A program made the position numbers and the translations under genes. DNA of 64,000 bases from positions 41,229 to 105,228 of the forward strand of contig NZ_JBEXCV010000010.1 of NCBI RefSeq assembly GCF_040605455.1, given 5' to 3'. Under the pieces are notes generated by a model that was not told where the DNA came from, ran no database searches, and saw only the letters and a program-made list of their open reading frames with translations. Shown piece by piece: positions 8,638 through 17,258 of this stretch. The DNA is from Embleya sp040605455 (lineage in GTDB: Bacteria; Actinomycetota; Actinomycetes; Streptomycetales; Streptomycetaceae). Position 1 is the stretch's first letter. Every line of letters starts with the position of its first letter.

Positions 8638-9312
8638 CTACAGGTCCTCCAGCACCTCGGCCGCGGTCGTCCGCAGACCCCGGGCGGCCCGGGTCGCGGT
8701 GTTGTATGCCTCGTCACCGCGCCCGTCGGTGAACGCGTTGGCCGCCTGGATCAGGCCCTGGGCGCCCTTGAGCACGTCGACCGCCGCCGCGAGCAGCGCC
8801 TCGCCGCGCGCATCCTGGCCCGCCTCGCCCGCCAGCTGGGCGAGTTGCCGGGTGAGCACGGTCAGCCGCATGTCCACGCCCCGGGCGCCGGACAGCGGGG
8901 CCGGTCGCGGATCGCGGACGGTCGGCACTCCGTGGCGCGGAGTCGGCGCGCCCTCGGGTGTCCCGCACAGCGGACACGTCTCGCCGAGCGCGAGCAGACC
9001 GCGCTCCGGGTGCCTGGGGCACGGCGCCGAGCGCGGGCGCGCGTCCGCCGCGTCCCGGGCCCGGCCGCGCCGCCGCCGGTTCTCGCAGAACAGGCACTTG
9101 TCCCGGGCGTCCTCGTCGACCGGGCCGTACGGGTGCTCATTGCACAGCGTGGTCGGCGTGGGAGCGGCCAGCCGGCCCAGGATCAGGCGCGTGTTCGCCA
9201 GTTGTTCGGCGATCGCGTCGTACGCCTCGGGCGGGCTGGTGTTGCTCAGGAGGTCGACCATCTCCATCAGGTTCTTGGTCGAGAGGACGAGTGCCTTCGT
9301 ATCAGGTGCCAC
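8638..9312 (-). CDS. Uncharacterised zinc-ribbon-like protein downstream of lutABC
   Basis: A 224-residue protein of no family I can name. An N-terminal helical region is followed by LCNEHPYG and CLFCENRR (residues about 48-70) and by CPRHPERGLLALGETCPLCGTPEG (about 95-118). These form CxxC pairs and a CPxH motif resembling zinc ribbons. A helical C-terminus follows. The GTG start lies three bases after the lutC stop codon without a strong ribosome site, implying translational re-initiation. The rest of the frame upstream is antisense-like overlap with lutC. Its link to lactate metabolism rests only on operon position. Confidence 0.6.
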   Translation of the reverse strand: MAPDTKALVLSTKNLMEMVDLLSNTSPPEAYDAIAEQLANTRLILGRLAAPTPTTLCNEHPYGPVDEDARDKCLFCENRRRRGRARDAADARPRSAPCPRHPERGLLALGETCPLCGTPEGAPTPRHGVPTVRDPRPAPLSGARGVDMRLTVLTRQLAQLAGEAGQDARGEALLAAAVDVLKGAQGLIQAANAFTDGRGDEAYNTATRAARGLRTTAAEVLEDL

Positions 9313-9314
9313 GC

Positions 9315-10064
9315 CTATGGACTGTAAATGATCGGCGTACCTTCGATGGTCGGCGGACTCTGGGTGATCGGCGGGCTCCGCACGATCAGGACTTCGAGGG
9401 TCCGCGGCCCGTGCACCCCCTCGACCCGGTCCAGTTCGATGTCGCTGGTCGCGGACGGGCCGGAGATCCAGGTCAGCGGCCGGCCCGGGACCAGCCGCTC
9501 CAGCGCCTGCGGCACGGAGGCGACCACGTGCTCGGCCCGGACCACGCACAGGTGCCAATCCGGCACCAGGGTCAACGCCCGGCGCCCCTGCCCCGGTCCC
9601 GCGTCGAGCACGATCGTGCCGGTCTCGGCGATCGCGACGGCGGAACCGGTGAGTACACCGTCGACGGCGTCCAGCTCGGCGATTGTGAGATGAGGGGCGG
9701 CCAACTCAGGCCTGTTATTAATAGGATCATCCGACAAGTCGCCCATCAATCCGTGCACCCAGCCGTCCGGTACACACGTCGCAGCCTTGAGCCCTGCGGT
9801 CCACGCCGGCGGCAGCCCGGCCGGGGTCACCAGGCGACGCGCCCCGCGCCGTTCGACCGCCTCGGCGATCGCGTCCGCGAGCCCGCTCTCGGCGACCTCG
9901 TGCACGACCGCCCGATAGTCGCGCAGATGCTCCGCGAACAGTTCGAGCACACCCTCGACCACATGCGCTCGCGCGTAGTCGCGCGGGACCGGGAACACCT
10001 CGTCCCTCGGCACATCCGTCAGGGCCCGCCGCACCCGGTTCAGGATCACCTCGCGCGAACTCAT
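9315..10064 (-). CDS. lutC: LutC/YkgG-type LUD-domain protein, lactate utilisation
   Basis: A 249-residue LUD-domain protein, the third subunit of the LutABC L-lactate dehydrogenase complex that oxidises lactate to pyruvate. Family features include GVLTGSAVAIAETGTIVLDA and LTLVPDWHLCVV, then the PSATSDIELDRVEGVHGPRTLEVL signature near the C-terminus. After that comes an unusual 20-residue tail rich in Pro, Ser, Thr and Ile. The ATG overlaps the lutB stop (ATGA) and has GGAGGGG upstream. Gene order lutA-lutB-lutC matches the canonical operon. Confidence 0.9.
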   Translation of the reverse strand: MSSREVILNRVRRALTDVPRDEVFPVPRDYARAHVVEGVLELFAEHLRDYRAVVHEVAESGLADAIAEAVERRGARRLVTPAGLPPAWTAGLKAATCVPDGWVHGLMGDLSDDPINNRPELAAPHLTIAELDAVDGVLTGSAVAIAETGTIVLDAGPGQGRRALTLVPDWHLCVVRAEHVVASVPQALERLVPGRPLTWISGPSATSDIELDRVEGVHGPRTLEVLIVRSPPITQSPPTIEGTPIIYSP

Positions 10065-11605
10065 CGCCCCTCCCCCTCGGTCTCGTCCGCCTCGACGACC
10101 GCAGCCGCGGCCGCCGGACCTGTCGGGCGTACATCCGCCTGCGACGCACCCGCGGGCCCGCTCCGCTCCCGCACCCACCAGTCCCGGAACGACTCCGCCG
10201 GCACCGCCGGGATCGACCGGCTGTCCGTCCAGGCCGCGCCCGGGCCGGGCGCCCGCTTGGGGATCAGCTTGCGCGAGCGCGCGGCGACCCGCTGTACCCG
10301 GCGCAGTCGCCCGGGATCGTCGAGCACCCACTCGGCCACCCGCATCGCCGCCTTCTCCGCGCGGTGACCGCCGCCCTCGACCACCTGCTCGCGCAGATGC
10401 ACCAGCACCTCGGGGATGTCGATCGCGACCGGGCACACCTCGTAGCAGGCACCGCACAGAGAGGACGCGTACGGCAGCGACGCGGTCTGCGCGTCCACCT
10501 TCGCGGTCGCAACGCCGCCCAGCTGCGGCACCAGGATCGCGCCGATCGGACCGGGGTACACCGACCCGTACGCGTGTCCGCCGGTGCGCTCGTACACCGG
10601 ACACACGTTCAGGCAGGCCGAGCAGCGGATACAGCGAAGCGCCTGCCGGCCGGTTCGATCCGCCAGCACGTCGGTCCGGCCGTTGTCGAGCAGCACCAGG
10701 TGAAAGGCCTGCGGGCCGTCGCCGGGTGTGACCCCCGTCCACATCGAGGTGTAGGGGTTCATCCGCTCGCCGGTCGAACTCCTCGGCAGCAATTGCAGGA
10801 ACACCTCCAGATCGGCCCAGGTCGGCACCACCTTCTCGATCCCGACCACCGAGATGAGCGTCTCGGGCAGGGTCAGGCACATCCGCCCGTTGCCCTCCGA
10901 CTCGACCACCACGAGCGTGCCGGTCTCGGCGACGACGAAGTTGGCGCCGGAGACCGCGACCTTCGCGGACAGGAAACGCTCGCGCAGGTGTCGCCGCGCG
11001 GCCTCGGCCAGCGCGGCCGGCTCGTCGGTCAGGCCGGCCGGTGCCGGCACCCCCCATTCGCCCATCTCGCGGACGAAGATCTCCCGGATCTCGGCCCGAT
11101 TGCGGTGGATGGCGGGCACCAGGATGTGCGACGGCAGATCCTCGCCCAGTTGCACGATCAGCTCGGCCAGATCGGTCTCGTAGGCCCGGATGCCCTCGGC
11201 GGCGAGCGCCTCGTTGAGCCCGATCTCCTGGGTGACCATCGACTTGACCTTGACCACCTCGGTCTCGCCGGTGGCCCGGACCAGGTCGGCGACGATCCGG
11301 TTCGCCTCGACGGCGTCGGCGGCCCAGTGCACGGTGCCGCCGGCGGCGGTGACCGCCGCCTCGACCGCGAGCAGATGTTCGTCGAGCCGGCGCAGCGTGC
11401 GGTCCTTGATCGCCGCGCCGGCCGCGCGCAGTTCGGCCCAGTCGGCGAGTTCGTCCACCACCAGGGCCCGCTTGTCTCGGATTGTATGGGTGGCTTTGCG
11501 CAGATTGTGCCGCAGTTGGGCATCGCCGACCGCGGCCCGGGCGGCCTGCGGGAACGGAGGCATGCCGACGAAGGTTGCGCCCGTCGGCGGAACGGCCTTG
11601 CTCAT
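10061..11605 (-). CDS. lutB: LutB iron-sulfur protein, lactate utilisation
   Basis: A 514-residue iron-sulfur subunit. An N-terminal LUD domain (about 60-300, with GANFVVAETGTLVVVES) is followed by two 4Fe-4S motifs, CIRCSACLNVCP near residue 320 and CGACYEVCP near residue 370. A C-terminal DUF3390-like region ends in an acidic Ala-rich tail. It passes electrons within the LutABC complex in the cytosol. Both ends overlap the neighbouring genes by four bases (ATGA), so all three subunits are translationally coupled. Confidence 0.93.
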   Translation of the reverse strand: MSKAVPPTGATFVGMPPFPQAARAAVGDAQLRHNLRKATHTIRDKRALVVDELADWAELRAAGAAIKDRTLRRLDEHLLAVEAAVTAAGGTVHWAADAVEANRIVADLVRATGETEVVKVKSMVTQEIGLNEALAAEGIRAYETDLAELIVQLGEDLPSHILVPAIHRNRAEIREIFVREMGEWGVPAPAGLTDEPAALAEAARRHLRERFLSAKVAVSGANFVVAETGTLVVVESEGNGRMCLTLPETLISVVGIEKVVPTWADLEVFLQLLPRSSTGERMNPYTSMWTGVTPGDGPQAFHLVLLDNGRTDVLADRTGRQALRCIRCSACLNVCPVYERTGGHAYGSVYPGPIGAILVPQLGGVATAKVDAQTASLPYASSLCGACYEVCPVAIDIPEVLVHLREQVVEGGGHRAEKAAMRVAEWVLDDPGRLRRVQRVAARSRKLIPKRAPGPGAAWTDSRSIPAVPAESFRDWWVRERSGPAGASQADVRPTGPAAAAAVVEADETEGEGR

Positions 11606-12342
11606 GCCGGCTCCTTCTCGGTGGAGGCCAGGATTTCCGCGAGGTGCAGGACCCGCATCCCGGTGCGCTGACGGTCCATCAGGCCGCCGATGTGCATCAG
11701 GCACGAGTTGTCCGCCGCGCACAACACCTCGGCTCCGGTACCAGCCGCGTGCCGGACCTTGTCGGCGCCCATCGCGGTGGACACGTCCGGGTTCTTGACC
11801 GCGAAGGTGCCGCCGAAGCCGCAGCACTCCTGTTCGCCGGGCAAGCCGAGCAGTTCCAGGCCGCGTACCTCGCGCAGCAGCGCGGTCGGCCGGTCGCCGA
11901 GCTTCATCAGACGCCGCGAGTGGCACGTGGGGTGATAGGCGACCTTGTGCGGGAAGTAGGCGCCGACGTCGGTGACGCCGAGCACGTCGACGATGAACTC
12001 GGTGAGGTCGTACACCTTCGGAACCACCGCCGCGACGTCGGCCGCGAGGGTGGGGTCCTGGGCTCGGGCGGCGGCGCGCGGGTGGTTGTCCCGGATCATC
12101 GCCCCGCACGACCCGGACGGGGTGACCACCGCGTCGTAGCCCGCGAAGGTGTCCGCGAACCGGCGGACCATCGGCTCGATCCGCGGGCCGTAGCCGGTGT
12201 TCCAGTGCATCTGTCCGCAGCAGGTCTGGGCAAGCGGGAAGTCGACCTCGCAGCCCAATCGCTCCAGGAGGCGGACGACGGCCCGACCCGTGCGGGGGTA
12301 CAGGGTGTCGTTCACACAGGTGATGAACAGCCCGACGCGCAT
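11602..12342 (-). CDS. lutA: LutA Fe-S oxidoreductase subunit, lactate utilisation
   Basis: A 246-residue protein of two CCG domains, as in GlcF/LutA. Cysteine motifs are TCCGQMHWN near residue 41 and YHPTCHSRR then ECCGFGGTF around residues 140-175, with FITCVND near the start. It belongs to the LutABC complex for L-lactate oxidation. The ATG follows GAGGAGG with about nine bases' spacing. It is the first gene of the minus-strand operon, divergent from the FCD regulator, with about 300 bases of control region upstream. Confidence 0.93.
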   Translation of the reverse strand: MRVGLFITCVNDTLYPRTGRAVVRLLERLGCEVDFPLAQTCCGQMHWNTGYGPRIEPMVRRFADTFAGYDAVVTPSGSCGAMIRDNHPRAAARAQDPTLAADVAAVVPKVYDLTEFIVDVLGVTDVGAYFPHKVAYHPTCHSRRLMKLGDRPTALLREVRGLELLGLPGEQECCGFGGTFAVKNPDVSTAMGADKVRHAAGTGAEVLCAADNSCLMHIGGLMDRQRTGMRVLHLAEILASTEKEPA

Positions 12343-12394
12343 GCGGGCGGCCTCCTCGCGGTTGGCGGGTCCGGATCGGGATGGATCAGGTTGA

Positions 12395-12480
12395 ATGGTG
12401 ACTGTTTGTCTTGATTCTCTTGGTTGTCTTGTTGCTTTTGGTTTCTTTGGTTGCTTGGTTGCCGGTGGTTCTGTCGGTTG
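12395..12480 (-). promoter_or_regulatory. A/C-rich low-complexity leader of lutA
   Basis: On the minus strand this stretch is almost entirely A, C and G-poor repeats of the CAACCAA/ACAAG kind. It is unlike the surrounding 70% GC sequence and almost free of U in the transcript. It probably forms an unstructured 5' leader of the lut mRNA. Open frames across it read as Gln/Asn-rich peptides, and I do not treat them as genes. Confidence 0.45.
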
Positions 12481-12534
12481 CTGTCGGCCGGCGTGGCTCG
12501 GCGTCCTCGGATCCGACGTGTCCGACCCCGGATC

Positions 12535-12556
12535 GTGTGGTCTGACCACACTGTGG
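12535..12556. promoter_or_regulatory. FadR/GntR-type operator for the lut locus
   Basis: A perfect 17-base dyad GTGTGGT-CTG-ACCACAC contains TGGTNNNACCA, the known core of FadR-subfamily GntR operators. It overlaps a second dyad, CCACA-C-TGTGG. It lies between lutA and the divergent FCD regulator gene, about 84 bases before the latter's start. Confidence 0.7.
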
Positions 12557-12639
12557 TGTGCACACGCTAAGGGCATGTCATGCTGTGCCACAAGACGCGG
12601 GCGTCGGCCCGCGCCCGGAATCGCGCCCGAGGAGCCCCT

Positions 12640-13365
12640 GTGAACGACGGCCCGGACTGGCGCCCGGTCAAGCGCGTGCGCGCGTTCGAGGAAGTCGTCG
12701 CGCAGATCGAGGAGCAGATCGCGACCGGCCGGCTGCGGGCGGGCGACAAGCTCCCGGGCGAGCGCGCACTCGCCGCCGCACTCGGGGTCAGCCGCCCGTC
12801 CGTGCGCGAGGCGATGCGGGTCCTGGAAGCCATGGGCGTCCTGGTCGCCAACACCGGCAGCGGCCCCGAGGCGGGCGCGATCCTGGCCGGATCGGCGGGC
12901 CCGGCGCTGACCGGTGTACTGGGACTGCACTTGGGCCTGGCCAACTTCGCGGTGGACGACGTGGTCGAGACCCGGCTGTTGATCGAGTCCTGGGCGGTCG
13001 AGGCCGCCGCACGGCACGCGAGCGAGGCCGACCTCGACCGGCTGCGCGCGATCGTGGCCGCGATGGACGCGCCGGATGTGTCAACGGAGCAATTCAACGA
13101 GCAGGACACCGAGTTCCACACGGCGATCGCCGAGTTGTCCGGCAATGCACTGGTCGCCACGTTCATGCGCGCGCTGCGCGACACGGTACGTCGGCACCAG
13201 CAGCGCGCGGTGGCCGAACTGGGCCCGGACACCGGGGCGTTGCGCGCGGATCACCGGGCGATCCTGGCCGCGATCGAGGCCCGCGACCCGCGCGCGGCGG
13301 CCGAGGCTCTGGCCACCCACCTGCGCCGCGCCTATCCGCAGGTGACTCGGGGGCGGGGGCGCTGA
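12640..13365 (+). CDS. FadR-type (FCD) GntR-family regulator, probable LutR/LldR
   Basis: A 241-residue regulator. The N-terminal winged helix (about 10-80) shows the GntR pattern GRLRAGDKLPGERALAA and SRPSVREAMRVLEAMG. The C-terminal FCD domain (about 100-230) has metal/ligand residues in ETRLLIESWAVEAAA, DTEFHTAIAELSGN and DHRAILAAIEARD. FCD regulators next to lutABC normally repress the operon until lactate binds. The GTG start is chosen for GGAG five bases upstream; 20 extra upstream codons lack family similarity. A matching TGGTNNNACCA operator lies in the divergent spacer. Confidence 0.9.
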   Translation: MNDGPDWRPVKRVRAFEEVVAQIEEQIATGRLRAGDKLPGERALAAALGVSRPSVREAMRVLEAMGVLVANTGSGPEAGAILAGSAGPALTGVLGLHLGLANFAVDDVVETRLLIESWAVEAAARHASEADLDRLRAIVAAMDAPDVSTEQFNEQDTEFHTAIAELSGNALVATFMRALRDTVRRHQQRAVAELGPDTGALRADHRAILAAIEARDPRAAAEALATHLRRAYPQVTRGRGR

Positions 13366-13372
13366 CGCGCCG
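13354..13372 (-). repeat. Short hairpin motif CGGCGCGTCAGCGCCCCCG, copy 2
   Basis: Reverse-strand copy of the 19-base motif. It overlaps the stop codon of the FCD regulator gene, whose TGA lies inside the GCGCTGACGCGC core. Confidence 0.5.
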
Positions 13373-13615
13373 TGGGGGCGATGACCGGGGTGGGGCCGCA
13401 TCGGGGGGCGGTGGCGCGGCTCGGGGGCCGGTGGGGCTAGCTGACGGATCGTCATTTGGCTTGTGGGGCACGGGGATCCGTGCGGGTGACCCCGGCTCCC
13501 GGTGAAATTCCGGCGGTCTTTAGGCCAGTCGAGGGTAAACCTTGAAACGCTCTGGCAACCCACCGCGTTCGCCCGGCATACTGCGCGGCAACGTACAGCG
13601 CAGGAGGTCGCGAGG

Positions 13616-14803
13616 ATGCTCGGGCACGACCGGATCGACGCGGAAACGTACCATCGGGACATCGTCCCGGGATTGCTCATCGGTGAGCCCGGCAGACGGG
13701 CCGAGGCGGGCCTGCGGGGGCTCGACCCGCTCGGCATGCGGATCGGCGAGGGCGCGTGGACGTATCGTGCGCACGACTCCCGGCTGCGGATCGTGGAGGG
13801 GATCGACCAGGACGCCACGTGCGTGGTGCGACTGTCCCCCGACGCGTGGACCGACCTGGTCACCCTGCTGCGCACCGCGGCGGCGCTCGCCATCGCGGGC
13901 GAGGTGCACACCGAACGCGGCAGTGTGCACGACCTGTTCCGCTGGGAGCCAGTGCTGCGAGCGCTCTATCAGGGCATCGAGATCCATCTCCCGCACGGCA
14001 AGGAAGTGTTCGATCGGCACGGTCGATCGGTGGACCCGGCTGCCGAACTGACACTCGATCACTCGGATCGCGAACTCGCCGACCATTTCGAGGCGACCGG
14101 GGTGATGCGGGTGCGCGGGGTGTTCTCCGCCGCCGAGATCGCCGTGTTCGAGGCCGAGGTGGATCGGCTCGCCGCCGCTGCCCGGCCGGACGACGACCGG
14201 TCCTGGTGGGCGGAGCGCGAGAGCGGCGAGCAGGTGTTGTGCCGGATCGTCTACGCGAGCGAGCGCTCGGCGCCGATCGGCGCGCTGGCCCACGACCCGC
14301 GCCTGGTCCGGCTGGCCACGCTGGTGCACGAGGATCTCGTGGCGTCGACGGACCGGATGGAGGGGATCTCGGTCCTGCTCAAGCCGCCCGGTCGACTCAA
14401 GGGCCTGGCGAACATCCCGTGGCACACCGATTGCGGGCTCGGCGGCCATCACATCATGTGCCCGTCGGTGGCCATCGGCATCCAACTGACCGGCTCCTCC
14501 GCCGAGAACGGCTACCTGGAGGCGATCCCGGGCTCACAGGGCCGCACCTGCCCGCAGCCGAGCGCCGCCGACCTGGCCGAACTGCCGCACCTGACGGTGC
14601 CCACCGATCCGGGCGACGTGACGGTGCACATGACGGACGTGCTGCACGCCTCCCCCGCGCCCGCGGGCGAGGGCGGGCGACGCACGATGTACGTCACCTT
14701 CCATCCGCCGACTCTGTTCGAGCAGGTCGGTCCGGGCGAGGCGGTCAACGACCTGATCCGCAGTCGCAGCGCGGGCGAATTGGAGGCCGGGCTGGGGCGT
14801 TGA
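13616..14803 (+). CDS. PhyH-type Fe(II)/2-oxoglutarate dioxygenase with extra N-terminal domain (paralogue 1)
   Basis: A 395-residue protein. Residues about 1-140 form a domain possibly like SCP2 sterol carriers (DATCVVRLSPDAWTDL, FRWEPVLRALYQG). Residues about 150-380 are a phytanoyl-CoA-hydroxylase-like cupin. Likely iron ligands are His270 and Asp272 (PWHTDCGLGGH) and His344 (DVLHASP), with Arg355/356 for 2-oxoglutarate. GDVTVHM precedes the last His. The ATG has GGAGG eight bases upstream; the longer frame lacks this. A second protein of the same layout lies at 24702. The substrate is unknown, possibly a lipid or natural product. Confidence 0.82.
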   Translation: MLGHDRIDAETYHRDIVPGLLIGEPGRRAEAGLRGLDPLGMRIGEGAWTYRAHDSRLRIVEGIDQDATCVVRLSPDAWTDLVTLLRTAAALAIAGEVHTERGSVHDLFRWEPVLRALYQGIEIHLPHGKEVFDRHGRSVDPAAELTLDHSDRELADHFEATGVMRVRGVFSAAEIAVFEAEVDRLAAAARPDDDRSWWAERESGEQVLCRIVYASERSAPIGALAHDPRLVRLATLVHEDLVASTDRMEGISVLLKPPGRLKGLANIPWHTDCGLGGHHIMCPSVAIGIQLTGSSAENGYLEAIPGSQGRTCPQPSAADLAELPHLTVPTDPGDVTVHMTDVLHASPAPAGEGGRRTMYVTFHPPTLFEQVGPGEAVNDLIRSRSAGELEAGLGR

Positions 14804-14850
14804 GCCCGACGGCCGGGCCCGGCCGCGGTCGGATTCGCGGCGGCCCGCGC

Positions 14851-15246
14851 TCAGCGGCGCGGCGCGGCGGGGACGGCCGCGGCTTCCACACTGAGGATGC
14901 GGTCCAAGTGGGTGATCCGCAGCACACGTGCGGGCTGCGGGCCGACACCGCACACCACGATGTCGCCGTCGCGGTCGCGCAGTCGGCGGTAGCCGTACAC
15001 CAGGCTGCCCAGGCCGGACGAGTCGATGAACGGCACGCCCGAGAGGTCGATCCGCAGGCTGCGTGCGCCCTCGTCGACGAGGCGGTCCACCGCCTGCCGG
15101 AATACCGGCGCGGCCGTCATGTCCATGTCGCCCTGCACGGAGACCGTGCCACCGAGGTCGGGTTCCATCGCGGTGTGCACGACGCACGGCTTGGCCGAGA
15201 ACGATGTGTGATCGACGTCGTCCGGTGGGAGATCGTCAAGGCTCAT
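14851..15246 (-). CDS. STAS-domain anti-sigma factor antagonist (1)
   Basis: A 131-residue SpoIIAA/RsbV-like protein. After a 25-residue leader, the STAS fold carries LRIDLSGVPFIDSSGLGSLV, with the phosphorylatable serine at position 76 or 77. Such proteins bind an RsbW-type anti-sigma kinase when dephosphorylated and so free a sigma factor. The ATG at 15246 has AGGTGGAG upstream. It is divergent from the PP2C phosphatase gene at 15528, whose likely substrate it is. No anti-sigma kinase is adjacent; the nearest RsbW-like gene in the window is at 50881. Confidence 0.88.
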   Translation of the reverse strand: MSLDDLPPDDVDHTSFSAKPCVVHTAMEPDLGGTVSVQGDMDMTAAPVFRQAVDRLVDEGARSLRIDLSGVPFIDSSGLGSLVYGYRRLRDRDGDIVVCGVGPQPARVLRITHLDRILSVEAAAVPAAPRR

Positions 15247-15527
15247 GGGAGCACTCCACCTGATCAAGTGTCGGTTCGGTCGCGCGGTGCGCGACCGCTC
15301 GGTACGGTTCGCACGTCTCGGGAGAAAACTCCGCATCCCTCCCGGAAACGACACAACCGCATCGGCACCCTACTCGTCGCGTCGGCCCCTCGTGGACCGT
15401 CTTCCCCTATAGGTGTGATTCCGGCGGAACCCACACCCGGGCGACGTTTGCGGTCGTACCTTGAAGGTTGCGCGAGCGCCGGCGCGAGCCGGTTCGAAAC
15501 GCACGGACGCAAGGGATTCCGTAGACC

Positions 15528-17258
15528 ATGACCGGACAACACCCCTCCGGCGACGAGCGGGGCAGCAACACGCAGGAGCCGGCCGCCGAGCGGCGGACCA
15601 ACGGCTTCAAGCCGCCACGTGTCCCGGACGAGCCCGCGCCGCCCGCGTGGTCGCTCGGCGAGGTGCTCGAACACGGCGACACCGGCGTGGTCGTCTTCAC
15701 GCCCGAGGGCACCGTGTGCTACCTCAACGCGGCGGCGGGGCGGCTGCTGCCGGATTGCGCCGTGGGCACGGCCCATCCGACGTTGCCCGCGACCGGTACC
15801 ACCTGGCAGGGCGAGGTCTTCGACCGGCGCGTGCGCGGTCGGCGGGCGGTACTGGGCGACGGCCACTACGCGTGGTACATCCAGGACACCACCGCCGAAC
15901 GACGGCGCGAGGACGCGCTGTTGGCCGAGCGCAGGCGCAAGGTCTTCCTCGCCGAGGCCGGTCGCCTGTTGTCCGCGACCACCCATCCGCGCCGACTCAC
16001 CGATCTGGTGACCACGTTACCGGCACGCGAACTGGCCGACTGGGTGGCACTGTCCGTGCCGAGTATGGAGGACGGCCGGCTGCGCACCACGTACGCACCC
16101 GCCACCGGCGCCCCGATCGCCCGGGTGACCACTGGTCTGGGGGCCGCGTGGACCGCGCCGGCAGGGGTCGGCCGGGTGCTGCGCACCCGACGGCAGGAGC
16201 TGCACCCGCTGATGGACCAGGCATTGCTCGCCCGGCTGGTGCCGGACGAGGCGGTCGCGGATCTGGTCGCGGTGGATGCCTGTTGCGCGCTGGTGGTTCC
16301 GGTGTACACCGACGACGACGCGCCCTCCGTACTGACGTTCGTGCGCTCGGCGACCTCGGACCCGTTCACCGAGGAGGAGATCTCGCTCGCCGTCGACTAC
16401 GCCGAGCGGGTGGGCGTCGCGCTGCGCACCTCGCGGTTGTACGTCGAACAGGACCGGCGCACCATGTTGTTGGCCCAGGCGCTCGTACCCGGCCCGCTGC
16501 CGGAGGTGCCCGGCGCGCGGATCGCCGCACGCTATCGGCCCGTCGCGCTGACCGACGGTCTCGGTGGCGACTTCTACGCCGTGCACCCGACCCCGATCGA
16601 CGGCACCTGGGCGTTCTCGGTCGGCGACGTGTGCGGACGGGGCACGCCGGTGGGCATGTTCAGCTCACGGTCGCTGCTGATCCTGCGCACCGCGGCGAAC
16701 GCCGGCTGCGCGCCCGCGCAGCGCATGGCACTCCTGGACGCGGAGTTGACCCTCGGCGACCCTTCCCTCGTGCTCACCGCGATCACCGGCGACTGCTCGG
16801 TGCATCCCGACGGTTCGGCGCTGATCCGGCTGACCTGCGCCGGGCATCCACCGCCGCTGTGGATGGATCCGGCGGGTCGGGTACAGGCGATGGAGTTCAC
16901 CGACCCACTCGTCGCGGGCATCCCGGGTACCGTGTTCGGCGAGCGGGAGTTGGCGCTGGCGCCGGGCTCGACGCTGCTCCTGTACAGCGACGGGGTCACC
17001 GAGGCGCGCGACGCGGACGGCGAGGCATACGGCGTACAGGCGCTGCGGCACGACCTGGCGTCCTGCGCGGGCATGCCGGTGGACGCGCTCGTGGAACGCC
17101 TGGAACAGCGGCTGATGGTGCGTCTGGGGGACGCCCCGGTCGTGGACGACGTGGTCCTGCTGGCCATTCACATCCCCTACCGGGACGACGACGAGGCTCT
17201 GCCGACTCTGGTCGAGCTCGACTGCCCGGTTCCCGACGAACATCCGGACGGCGCATGA
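15528..17258 (+). CDS. PAS-GAF-PP2C (SpoIIE/RsbU-type) serine phosphatase
   Basis: A 576-residue soluble phosphatase. A PAS-like domain spans about 42-122 (TGVVVFTPEGTVCYLN). A short coiled segment rich in Arg/Glu (122-140) precedes a GAF domain (about 140-305). The SpoIIE/PP2C domain (about 315-550) has metal aspartates in GLGGDFYAV (Asp348), VGDVCGRG (Asp367) and YSDGVTEARD. It should dephosphorylate STAS antagonists in response to signals read by PAS and GAF. The ATG overlaps nothing upstream; AAGGGA serves as a weak ribosome site. The stop overlaps the next start (ATGA), so it is co-translated with the B12-binding protein. This pairing is the most informative feature of the locus. Confidence 0.92.
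   Translation: MTGQHPSGDERGSNTQEPAAERRTNGFKPPRVPDEPAPPAWSLGEVLEHGDTGVVVFTPEGTVCYLNAAAGRLLPDCAVGTAHPTLPATGTTWQGEVFDRRVRGRRAVLGDGHYAWYIQDTTAERRREDALLAERRRKVFLAEAGRLLSATTHPRRLTDLVTTLPARELADWVALSVPSMEDGRLRTTYAPATGAPIARVTTGLGAAWTAPAGVGRVLRTRRQELHPLMDQALLARLVPDEAVADLVAVDACCALVVPVYTDDDAPSVLTFVRSATSDPFTEEEISLAVDYAERVGVALRTSRLYVEQDRRTMLLAQALVPGPLPEVPGARIAARYRPVALTDGLGGDFYAVHPTPIDGTWAFSVGDVCGRGTPVGMFSSRSLLILRTAANAGCAPAQRMALLDAELTLGDPSLVLTAITGDCSVHPDGSALIRLTCAGHPPPLWMDPAGRVQAMEFTDPLVAGIPGTVFGERELALAPGSTLLLYSDGVTEARDADGEAYGVQALRHDLASCAGMPVDALVERLEQRLMVRLGDAPVVDDVVLLAIHIPYRDDDEALPTLVELDCPVPDEHPDGA

Noticed and set aside
12312..12563. Gln/Asn-rich 83-codon ORF before lutA
   Set aside because: It reflects the CAACCAA-like low-complexity leader, has no ribosome site and overlaps lutA out of frame.
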